Origin: Flavobacteriaceae bacterium
Lineage (GTDB): Bacteria; Bacteroidota; Bacteroidia; Flavobacteriales; Flavobacteriaceae
DNA length: 64,000 bases
Direction of reading: 5' to 3'
Assembly: GCA_947457615.1 (NCBI GenBank)
Contig: CANGWK010000001.1
Location: forward strand, 1 to 64,000
Under the pieces are notes generated by a model that had not been told where the DNA came from, made no database searches, and was given only the letters and a program-made list of their open reading frames with translations. Positions 35,894-43,394 of the stretch are shown here, one piece after another. The translations under genes and the position numbers were made by a program. Within the stretch, counting starts at the first letter, position 1. Each line of letters begins with the position of its first letter.

Positions 35894-36640
35894 CTAGTAT
35901 TTTCCGTTTAATAGTTCGCCACCAATATTTGATTTGGCTTGAATTCCTAATTTTTTCATCATTTCATAAGTTGTGCAAACAGCAGCAGAAGTTACAGGGA
36001 TGCCACATTCTGCTTGAATTAAATCGATTGCTTCTAAGGAAGGCATTTGTACACATGCTGAAGCGACTAAAACATCCACATCGGTTAAATCTAGTTGTTT
36101 GTATATTTCCAATAAATTCAAAGGGTTTTGTGCTGCCACTTCTAAATTATCTGGAATTTCTAAGGCGATACTTTGTTTTACTTTGATCCCTTGGTGTTCT
36201 ATGTAATCTACAACCATATCAGTTAGAGGCCTCATGTAAGGAGTAATTATAGAGACTTGTTTTGCACCTAGTATTTTTAACCCATTGATTAAAGCACCAG
36301 CCGAAGTTACAATTGGAGTAGGATAGTCGTTGGCAACTGTTTCTTGGTGTAAATTCACTTCCGAAACGCAATGGTAACCGCGTCCCATACTCATAATGGC
36401 AACCAAACAAGCATACCCCATAACATCTACATGAGCATCTGAAAGTTCTTGGGCACATTTTAAACTCATGGCATCCATAGCTTCCAGTTCTTCTTTGGTT
36501 ACTTTCTTCATTCGCATTCTACTGCTATGGAATGTAAAACGTTCTGGCAAAATGGTTTCTCTTGCTCTAAATATCGCTGGTATTTCAGTTTCCATCGTCA
36601 CATTGGAAGAGGGAACTATTTGTCCTATTCTGTATTTCAT
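35894..36640 (-). CDS. Maleate isomerase-like protein (Asp/Glu racemase superfamily)
   Basis: 248 aa, cytoplasmic. Both catalytic Cys of the maleate isomerase/aryl-malonate decarboxylase group are present: Cys78 in MGYACLVAIM and the second in VASACVQMPS near residue 196. MKYRIGQIVPSSNVTMETEI is the typical N terminus. These enzymes convert maleate to fumarate without cofactor. It is the last gene of the aromatic operon, 134 bp after the FAH gene, where it would complete ring-fission product breakdown to fumarate. No other decarboxylase-specific feature stands out. Confidence 0.85.
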   Translation of the reverse strand: MKYRIGQIVPSSNVTMETEIPAIFRARETILPERFTFHSSRMRMKKVTKEELEAMDAMSLKCAQELSDAHVDVMGYACLVAIMSMGRGYHCVSEVNLHQETVANDYPTPIVTSAGALINGLKILGAKQVSIITPYMRPLTDMVVDYIEHQGIKVKQSIALEIPDNLEVAAQNPLNLLEIYKQLDLTDVDVLVASACVQMPSLEAIDLIQAECGIPVTSAAVCTTYEMMKKLGIQAKSNIGGELLNGKY

Positions 36641-36653
36641 TTTATTTATTTTT

Positions 36654-36705
36654 GGAACGCGGATGAAACGGAATGCATGAGCAAACGCGAATAAACGCAG
36701 ATTTT
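36654..36705. repeat. Intergenic repeat copy, GGAACGCGGAT type
   Basis: Starts GGAACGCGGATGAAACGG and includes AAACGCGAATAAACGCAG. It shares the exact 11-mer GGAACGCGGAT with 45692-45702. Such ACGCGGAT-rich strings are dispersed between genes in Flavobacterium-like genomes. Confidence 0.5.
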
Positions 36706-36774
36706 ATTTAGGAACAAAGATTAATGAAATCTGAAAAATTCATTAGATTTCTATAATATGTATCTATCTTTTAA

Positions 36775-37683
36775 TTAAAATTCTTTAACTGTATTAACAA
36801 TCGTTCCAATTCCTTCTACGGTTGCTTCAATAACATCACCATCGCCTAACCATTCTTGTGGATTTCTTCCTGCTCCAACGCCTGACGGAGTTCCTGTGGC
36901 AATGATATCACCTGGTTCTAAAGTAAAGACAATGCTTAAATCTTCAATTAAATCATTGATATTGAAAAGTAGGAATTTGGTATTAGAATTTTGCTTTTCT
37001 ACTCCGTTTACTTTTAAAGATAAATTCAAATTGTGCGGATTTTCTATTTCGTCTTTGGTTACTAAAATTGGTCCCATTGGTGCAAAAGTATCTTGCCCTT
37101 TAGAAACAATCCATTGTCCTTCTCGACGGCAGTCTCTTGCAGAAATATCATTAATAACTGTATACCCAAAAACATAATCCATGGCATTGGCATTAGGAAC
37201 GTATTTTCCTTTTTTGCCAATAACTACTGCCAATTCCACTTCCCAGTCCAATTGTGATGTTAGTTTTGTATTTTTAATAATGTTTGTATTAGTTGCTGTA
37301 ACCGTAGTTGGAGGTTTAGAAAAGATAATAGGTTTTTGTGGTAATTTGCCTGTTGTATCTAATGTTCTTGCGCTTTCCGCAACGTGTTCGGTATAGTTTA
37401 ATCCTATGCCGATGATGTTTTTTCTTGGTTTTTCAATAGGAGCGAGGATGGTAATTTCGTCCATATTATACGATATTTCTTCAAAGAAATTTTCTGTAGT
37501 TTCATTAACCATTTCGGTGATTTCTTGAATGATTTCAAATCCAAGGTCAATTAAATCCAACATATCGTTTGGTAATGGAAAATTGGATATTTCTCCAAAA
37601 TCTTCCATATCAATAACTTGATTGTTGTGGATAAATCCCAAACGAGGTTCGGTGTCAGCAGTTTTGTATGTAAGTAGTTTCAT
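36775..37683 (-). CDS. FAH-family hydrolase (fumarylacetoacetase/acylpyruvase-like)
   Basis: 302 aa. Metal-binding signature DWEVELAVVIG (Glu-x-Glu) and the following conserved Asp in GYTVINDISARDCRREGQW are present, with KGQDTFAPMGPILV and TGTPSGVGAGRNPQEWL typical of the fumarylpyruvate/acylpyruvate hydrolase branch. It cleaves C-C bonds of beta-diketo acids such as fumarylpyruvate or maleylpyruvate. In this operon it would split the product of the cupin dioxygenase into pyruvate and a C4 acid or its amide. No glutathione-dependent isomerase (maleylpyruvate isomerase) is nearby, so direct hydrolysis of the maleyl form fits best. Confidence 0.9.
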   Translation of the reverse strand: MKLLTYKTADTEPRLGFIHNNQVIDMEDFGEISNFPLPNDMLDLIDLGFEIIQEITEMVNETTENFFEEISYNMDEITILAPIEKPRKNIIGIGLNYTEHVAESARTLDTTGKLPQKPIIFSKPPTTVTATNTNIIKNTKLTSQLDWEVELAVVIGKKGKYVPNANAMDYVFGYTVINDISARDCRREGQWIVSKGQDTFAPMGPILVTKDEIENPHNLNLSLKVNGVEKQNSNTKFLLFNINDLIEDLSIVFTLEPGDIIATGTPSGVGAGRNPQEWLGDGDVIEATVEGIGTIVNTVKEF

Positions 37684-37699
37684 TTTTTTTTTTAAGTTT

Positions 37700-37891
37700 C
37701 TAAGTTGCTAAGGAACTAAGCTTTTTTTTTATTAATTTATAAAACGCAAATAGCAATAATACGGACCAAAAGCAAATATTTACATAGCCAATTATAACTG
37801 CCATTTTATCTGTCTTTTGTACTAAATAAGTGCCCATCATAATAAAACCAATAGGTCCAATAAAAGCTTTAATTAATTTTAATTTATTCAT
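37700..37891 (-). CDS. Small two-helix membrane protein
   Basis: 63 aa with two hydrophobic segments (IGPIGFIMMGTYLV and VIIGYVNICFWSVLLLFAFY). Not a family I recognise. Encoded inside the aromatic operon between the aspartyl protease gene and the FAH gene, 36 bp and 16 bp from them. Its last codons (KLSSLAT) overlap a CTTAGCAACTTAGAAACTTA string that resembles dispersed intergenic repeats, so the C terminus may have been captured from non-coding DNA. Confidence 0.55.
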   Translation of the reverse strand: MNKLKLIKAFIGPIGFIMMGTYLVQKTDKMAVIIGYVNICFWSVLLLFAFYKLIKKKLSSLAT

Positions 37892-37927
37892 TATTGTTTT
37901 TTTTAAAGTTCTCGAAGAGGCGATTAA

Positions 37928-39100
37928 TTAATTTTCTATTTTAAGTGTTATAATTTGATTGTCTTTAGATTTTACTTCCATTTCATAAGAAGTCAAGTTT
38001 TCTAATTCCTTTTTTATCTGAAGAATATCACAAAAATCCATTTCAGAAAATCTGTAATTAGCAATTCGAATAATTTCGTCTCCATAATGTAATTGCTCAA
38101 GTAAATTTTTATCCCAAACAAACCCAATAGCAAATTTATTATTTACTATTGTAGGGGTAAATACCGGAGGTCTTTCATTAAAAGTTATTTTTTTATCGCT
38201 TTCAAAATAAAAATTTTCATTTTTAAAATCAAGAATGATTGATCCATACTTCAGCAAATCAAATCCTAATCTTGAATTATTGTCATCGGTAGTGTTGAAA
38301 ATCAGGTTTTCGAATGTAGTGCCATTAATTTGAATTCCTTTAGTTTTTAAAAGCACTTGCTCTTTCATAGGTGTTGAACCAAATAACCCAATAGTTCCAC
38401 TACCACTGCTTCTAGATAATTCTTCAAATATGTTTTCTTTAGAAAAAATTCCGTAAGCTCTATTTGACATTTCATAAAAACCATCCATTCCGGTATCTAT
38501 TAGAAGTTCTTCGGTAGCTTTCTTTTTATCATTATCGAAACTGATTTTAATGTATGGCGCATTTTGCGACCCAACAAGTTTCATTTTTTTTGGTTTTGTA
38601 CTTTTTTCTAGTTTTTTAATATTATCGGTAATAATGATTTTTTTGTTTTCCATATCTATTTTAAGAATTGAATTCTTAAAAAAATTACTTCCAATAAATC
38701 CATCAAATTTATAGCACTTTAAAATAAAGTGATTTTCCAAATCAGTTATTAATACAAGGTTATCTTTTCGTTCAATTGAACCTAAAGTTATGGAAGGAAT
38801 CAAAACGGTTTCCATAGTGCTTGATTGATTATTTGCATCCTGAATCTTTGCTGAATTAGAAGCATTAATATTCAATTCATTTAATATACGTTTAGAAACC
38901 AAATTAGGCGCACCCGTATCCAATAAGAACTTATAACTTTTTCCATTAATAGTTACTGGGATAATAATTTTATCTTGTACAAGTTCAAATGTAATTTCTT
39001 CATAATAGTCATTTTGAACAATTGTACCATTATCAAAATCTTGTGAAAACAAATTAGTTATTATAAAAAAGAATATCCAAATATATTGTAGTCGAAACAT
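37928..39100 (-). CDS. Retropepsin-like aspartyl protease with PDZ domain
   Basis: 390 aa. Signal peptide (YIWIFFFIITNLFSQ), two aspartyl-protease lobes each with a DTG motif (FLLDTGAPNLVS near residue 60 and LLIDTGMDGFYE near 200), and a C-terminal PDZ-like domain (about 320-390, with LEQLHYGDEIIRI). Probably periplasmic or lipid-anchored. It lies 11 bp after the cupin dioxygenase gene in the aromatic operon, on the same strand, although no catabolic role is apparent. Such proteases occur widely in Bacteroidetes with unknown substrates. Confidence 0.85.
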   Translation of the reverse strand: MFRLQYIWIFFFIITNLFSQDFDNGTIVQNDYYEEITFELVQDKIIIPVTINGKSYKFLLDTGAPNLVSKRILNELNINASNSAKIQDANNQSSTMETVLIPSITLGSIERKDNLVLITDLENHFILKCYKFDGFIGSNFFKNSILKIDMENKKIIITDNIKKLEKSTKPKKMKLVGSQNAPYIKISFDNDKKKATEELLIDTGMDGFYEMSNRAYGIFSKENIFEELSRSSGSGTIGLFGSTPMKEQVLLKTKGIQINGTTFENLIFNTTDDNNSRLGFDLLKYGSIILDFKNENFYFESDKKITFNERPPVFTPTIVNNKFAIGFVWDKNLLEQLHYGDEIIRIANYRFSEMDFCDILQIKKELENLTSYEMEVKSKDNQIITLKIEN

Positions 39101-39111
39101 TTTAAAGTTTA

Positions 39112-40221
39112 TTAAATTGATTGATAACCATTATTTTCTTCTAATTCTCGGCTTTGATATAATCCTAAACTTTCAATAACGGGTAAATCGTTAAATGAAA
39201 ATAGGCAGGCATCTTCGGTGTCTGATAAATTGTGGTGTTCGTGCCACGCCCATGATGGGACGCAAAAAATATCTCGCTCTTTCCATTCAAAACGTTTTCC
39301 GTTGATAATGGAATATCCTTTTCCTTTGGCACATTGGTACACAAAAGATCCAGTGTGTTTGTGAGCCTTACCTTTAAAACCTGCAGACAACAATTGCATT
39401 GCGGCACCCATTGTTTGCATCACATGACCACCTGTTAACGGATTTGAATATTGCATTAATATTCCGTCAAAATTATTGATTTCGTTGACTTTAGCAACTT
39501 CTAATAAGGTTGGATATACATTTTTCCATGAATATTTGAACAATGGAGAATAGGGTTTGTCCCAAGTTTTATCTGCCGGAATTAATCCTGCACCACCAAA
39601 GGTAATTGGCGAATGATTGACCGGAGAAACTAAAGTTTGTTTACCATCATAAACCGCATAATCATTGGCTTCCAAAGCATTTACTAGTGGAATATCTAAG
39701 CCATCTTGCCAAATGCAAGTTTCGCCACCCTCTTCAACGCCATGTTCGTGCCACGAGGAATTTGGTGTAATTACAAAATCGTTAACTTCCAACATAATTT
39801 TATTGCCATCTACAACAGTATATCCTTTGCTGCCTTCCATAATGAAACGTAACGCAGAAGCTCGATGGCGATGAGCCGAAGTACTTTCGCCTGGACGGGT
39901 AACTTGAATCCCGGTATATAACCAACCCACAGCTGCAGATACGTCTTTTCGTTTATCATTTACCAAATAAACCACACGACGACCTGCTTGTTCGGGTGTA
40001 ACCAATTCGGAAGATTTTAACACTAATGCTCTTAAATCATCATATTTCCATAGCATAGGAATGGAAGAACTTCGAGGTTCCCATGGTTCAATATCGTTTG
40101 CAACAGTCCACAAAGCACCGGCTCCAAGAACTTCTAATTCTTTGTAATAAGCTTCTAGTTCTGGGGAATCCTGAACTCTTGCGCGACCAATTATATCGTC
40201 TGAATGTTTCGTTTCTTTCAT
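39112..40221 (-). CDS. Gentisate 1,2-dioxygenase-type bicupin
   Basis: 369 aa bicupin Fe(II) dioxygenase. First cupin motifs in STSAHRHRASALRFIMEGSK and SSWHEHGVEEG, second in HKHTGSFVYQCAKGKGY and WAWHEHHN, as in gentisate 1,2-dioxygenase, which opens the ring next to the carboxylate. The substrate could be gentisate, or an amino analogue such as 5-hydroxyanthranilate or 5-aminosalicylate; 1-hydroxy-2-naphthoate dioxygenases are also in this family. Position in an operon with a CoA ligase, monooxygenase, thioesterase and nitrilase supports an aromatic acid made by para-hydroxylation. The conserved metal His residues of the first cupin are all present. Confidence 0.9.
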   Translation of the reverse strand: MKETKHSDDIIGRARVQDSPELEAYYKELEVLGAGALWTVANDIEPWEPRSSSIPMLWKYDDLRALVLKSSELVTPEQAGRRVVYLVNDKRKDVSAAVGWLYTGIQVTRPGESTSAHRHRASALRFIMEGSKGYTVVDGNKIMLEVNDFVITPNSSWHEHGVEEGGETCIWQDGLDIPLVNALEANDYAVYDGKQTLVSPVNHSPITFGGAGLIPADKTWDKPYSPLFKYSWKNVYPTLLEVAKVNEINNFDGILMQYSNPLTGGHVMQTMGAAMQLLSAGFKGKAHKHTGSFVYQCAKGKGYSIINGKRFEWKERDIFCVPSWAWHEHHNLSDTEDACLFSFNDLPVIESLGLYQSRELEENNGYQSI

Positions 40222-40283
40222 GTTTATCTTTTTAAACCATTAAGAAAAATTAAGTTAATTTTAATAAATCTTAATACTTAATA

Positions 40284-41264
40284 CTATCTCTTATTAAACT
40301 CCTCGTGATTATCAATAAATGTAATCTTTCTAGTTGGAGCGGTATTAACTCTTAAATCAAAAATATCAAATCTATTATAATGTCCTAAAATATCATGCAT
40401 TTGCTTTGGTTGGATACATTTTTCCAAATCAATATCGGCATAAACTATTCCTTCTATATCAATAAGTGGTTCCCCAATTACAGCACCGTTGGGTCCAATA
40501 AATCCCGAGAATGCAGAATTTTTTCTAGTTAATAATTCATCTACATTTGGAACGTCTTCTCTTAATGAATCTTTAATTTCTTGCGAAATTGTAGAACAAG
40601 AAACGATTGTAAATAATTTCCCTTCAAATGAATGCGCTGCCGCACGAATTTTAATGGCTTCAGCCATGTCATAATCGGGTGGGGCAACTGGCAGCGAGAT
40701 ATAATTAGCAATATGAATTAATTCGCCTTGAGATAACAGAGTAAATCGAGCCAATGTATTTGTATTTTCACCACAAGCTAAGGTTCCAATAGGACCAATT
40801 TCTGTATTGTAAACTTTTAATGAAGAACCGTCACCAGAAGACCAAGTTAATTTTTCTGCCCAAGTTGGAACTAATTTCCTGTGTTTGCCAATCAATTTTC
40901 CGTTGTTATCAATGATTAAATTAGTATTATAAATTTCTCCATAACTAGCACCTCGTTCATTAATTCCTATTACAATATGAATGTTATTTTCTTTTGCAGC
41001 TTGAAATAACGGTTGCATTGAAACATCAGTAACGGCAACCGAGTTCTTATACAATTCTTCATACCATTTGCTCCCTTGAACTGGAGTCATAATCCAATTC
41101 CAATAGGGATATCCAGCTATAAATACTTCTGGAAACGCTATTAATTGAGCGCCATTTGCACTTGCTTCTTTGATGAAAGTAATAGCTTTATCGATAGTTT
41201 TTTCAACATTTAAAAAAACCGGGGATGTTTGTACTGTAGCGGCTTTGAATTTTTTAAAGTCCAT
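40284..41264 (-). CDS. Nitrilase-branch carbon-nitrogen hydrolase
   Basis: 326 aa. The Glu-Lys-Cys triad is present: Glu in FPEVFIAGYPYW, Lys in GKHRKLVPTW and Cys in LACGENTNTLARF. ACGENTN-type Cys motifs and LLSQGELIHI are typical of true nitrilases/cyanide hydratases (converting nitriles to acids) rather than of omega-amidases, although a few branch members hydrolyse amides. Encoded between the cupin dioxygenase and thioesterase genes, 2 bp after the latter. Either it supplies an aromatic acid from a nitrile, or it hydrolyses an amide formed in the pathway (see findings). Confidence 0.9.
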   Translation of the reverse strand: MDFKKFKAATVQTSPVFLNVEKTIDKAITFIKEASANGAQLIAFPEVFIAGYPYWNWIMTPVQGSKWYEELYKNSVAVTDVSMQPLFQAAKENNIHIVIGINERGASYGEIYNTNLIIDNNGKLIGKHRKLVPTWAEKLTWSSGDGSSLKVYNTEIGPIGTLACGENTNTLARFTLLSQGELIHIANYISLPVAPPDYDMAEAIKIRAAAHSFEGKLFTIVSCSTISQEIKDSLREDVPNVDELLTRKNSAFSGFIGPNGAVIGEPLIDIEGIVYADIDLEKCIQPKQMHDILGHYNRFDIFDLRVNTAPTRKITFIDNHEEFNKR

Positions 41265-41266
41265 AT

Positions 41267-41692
41267 TTATTTAATTATGTAATTCATAATTCTATTTTTC
41301 ATCTTCTCGTTAAAAGGAGTTGCCTTAATATCTTTTCTGTCTTCATTTATGGTTACATTAACTAAAGTTACTTCACCCTCTAAACAAATTTTTCCTTGTT
41401 CGTCTTCAAAGGAAAATCCGCATACAATAGAAGCGTCACCTATATGGTTTACCCATAGTTTTTTGGTTAAAACCTCTCCCAAACGAGCTGCTTTTTTGAA
41501 TTGTATTTTTAAATCTACGGTAGGAATTCCGTTAGATTCGTGCATCTGTGAAAAAGGACGTTCTAGTGCTTCTTCAAACCAATCTTCTACAAGGCAATTT
41601 AGCATTTCTAGAAATCTTGGATAGAATACTATTCCGGCATAATCTACATGTTGGAAACGAATTTTTTCTTGTTTTATAAAAGGTTGATTCAT
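41267..41692 (-). CDS. 4-hydroxybenzoyl-CoA-type thioesterase (hotdog)
   Basis: 141 aa. The 4HBT signature HVDYAGIVFYPRFLEML contains the catalytic Asp, and the size is normal. It hydrolyses aryl-CoA thioesters. In this operon it would release the hydroxylated aromatic acid from CoA before ring cleavage by the cupin dioxygenase. Its stop is 2 bp from the nitrilase start, and it lies 86 bp after the CoA-ligase gene. Confidence 0.92.
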   Translation of the reverse strand: MNQPFIKQEKIRFQHVDYAGIVFYPRFLEMLNCLVEDWFEEALERPFSQMHESNGIPTVDLKIQFKKAARLGEVLTKKLWVNHIGDASIVCGFSFEDEQGKICLEGEVTLVNVTINEDRKDIKATPFNEKMKNRIMNYIIK

Positions 41693-41778
41693 TTATTTAT
41701 AAATTAATGTTTTTGAAACAAAATTACGAATTCATCAAATTTATTGGTAATAAATTTGATGCATTCTTTATCCTACAT

Positions 41779-43371
41779 TTATTTTTTCAATTTATATCGT
41801 TGTATTTTACCTGTTTCTGTTTTGGGCAATTCTTCGGTAAAATAAATCATTCTAGGATATTTATATGGTGCTGCTACTTCTTTGAACCAATTCTGAATAC
41901 TATTTTTCATTTCATCGGTTGCTTTATGTTTATCATTTAAAACTATGTGCGCACAAACTAACATTCCACGTTCTTCATCTGGCAAACCAACAACAGCACA
42001 TTCTAAAATATCTTCGTGAGTCAAAAGTACACTTTCTACTTCAATTGCTGCAATATTATATCCTGAGGAAATAATCATATCATCACCACGAGCAACAAAC
42101 CAAAAATAGCCTTCTTCATCTTTTCGAAAAATATCACCCGTTATATTCCAACCGTTTTCAACATATTCTTTCTGTTTTTCTTCTCTGTTCAAATATTTGC
42201 AACCTGTAATTCCTCTAACAGCTAATCTGCCAGGTTCATTAGATGGAAGTTCGTTTCCGTCATGATCTATTATTTTTGCTTCATAACCAGTTATTGCCAA
42301 TCCTGTAGCACCTGGTTTCATGTTTTTGTCATTAGATGAAATAAAAATATGCAATATTTCAGTAGAGCCAATTCCGTCAATAATTTTCAATCCTGTTGCG
42401 TTGTACCAATCTTGCCAAACCTTTAATGGTAAGGGTTCTCCAGCCGAGACACATTTGCGTAAGCTAGAAATATCATATTCTTTTTCTTTGGCGGTGATTA
42501 TTCGCCATGCAGTTGGAGCTGTTAAACAAATAGTAATTTTATGATCTTGAATGGCTTTCAATAAATTATCTGGACTTGGTTTTTCTATTAAAAAAGTGGA
42601 AGCACCAAAATACATCGGAAACAAAACCAATCCACCTAAACCAAATGTAAACCCTAGTGGTGGACTGCCTGTGAAAACATCATTTTGTGTTGGCTGCAAG
42701 GAGTATTGTGGAAAACATTCGCAAATATTCAATATATCTTTATGGTAGTGCGATGTCATTTTAGGTAAACCTGTAGTTCCAGAGGTAAATCCAATCAAAG
42801 CCACACTATTAGATTTACTATTGTAATTGGTAAAGGTTTTTGATTTGGATTGCATTAATTCTTCCAATTGGGAATTGCCAAACAAACAGATTTTCTTTAA
42901 AAAGGTAGATTTTACCAAATGTACTTCTTCCTCTAAAGAAGCATCACAAAAGCAATGGGAAATTTCGGCACAATCAATAATCGTATTCAATTCTTTAGAA
43001 CGAAGAAGAGGCATAGTAGCTACAACAATTCCTCCCGCTTTTAAAATAGCATACCAACACGCTACCATCATAGGATTGTTGGCAGAACGAATTAAGACAC
43101 GATTACCTGATTTTAAATCCAAATCTTCAACAAGAACATGAGCAATTTGGTTCGCTTTTTCAAATAAATCTTGGTAGGTCCAAGTTTCTTCAAATGTGCG
43201 GATACAAATATTATCTCCGTGACCTTCTCTAATATGATTATCCAACAACTTATCTACACAATTCAGCATTTCTGGGTGTTGAAATTGTATTAAATCTGTA
43301 AAAGTATAGTCGGGTTGTAAATCCTGACTAGGGAGGTTATTATGGGCGAAATTGTCTTCAAAATGTATCAT
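41779..43371 (-). CDS. Aryl-CoA ligase (benzoate/2-aminobenzoate-CoA ligase type)
   Basis: 530 aa AMP-forming CoA ligase. P-loop GFTSGTTGLPKM, the GSTE motif in IGSTEILHIF, the adenylate motif YFWFVARGDDMIISSGYNI and the C-terminal catalytic Lys in PKTETGKIQRYKL. Layout and the NCVDKLLDNH opening fit the benzoate- and 2-aminobenzoate-CoA ligase group. Substrate cannot be fixed from sequence; salicylate or anthranilate is most consistent with the neighbouring monooxygenase. It probably catalyses the first step. It is 23 bp after the monooxygenase gene. Confidence 0.88.
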   Translation of the reverse strand: MIHFEDNFAHNNLPSQDLQPDYTFTDLIQFQHPEMLNCVDKLLDNHIREGHGDNICIRTFEETWTYQDLFEKANQIAHVLVEDLDLKSGNRVLIRSANNPMMVACWYAILKAGGIVVATMPLLRSKELNTIIDCAEISHCFCDASLEEEVHLVKSTFLKKICLFGNSQLEELMQSKSKTFTNYNSKSNSVALIGFTSGTTGLPKMTSHYHKDILNICECFPQYSLQPTQNDVFTGSPPLGFTFGLGGLVLFPMYFGASTFLIEKPSPDNLLKAIQDHKITICLTAPTAWRIITAKEKEYDISSLRKCVSAGEPLPLKVWQDWYNATGLKIIDGIGSTEILHIFISSNDKNMKPGATGLAITGYEAKIIDHDGNELPSNEPGRLAVRGITGCKYLNREEKQKEYVENGWNITGDIFRKDEEGYFWFVARGDDMIISSGYNIAAIEVESVLLTHEDILECAVVGLPDEERGMLVCAHIVLNDKHKATDEMKNSIQNWFKEVAAPYKYPRMIYFTEELPKTETGKIQRYKLKK

Positions 43372-43394
43372 AATTCGTAATTTAAAATTCGTAA

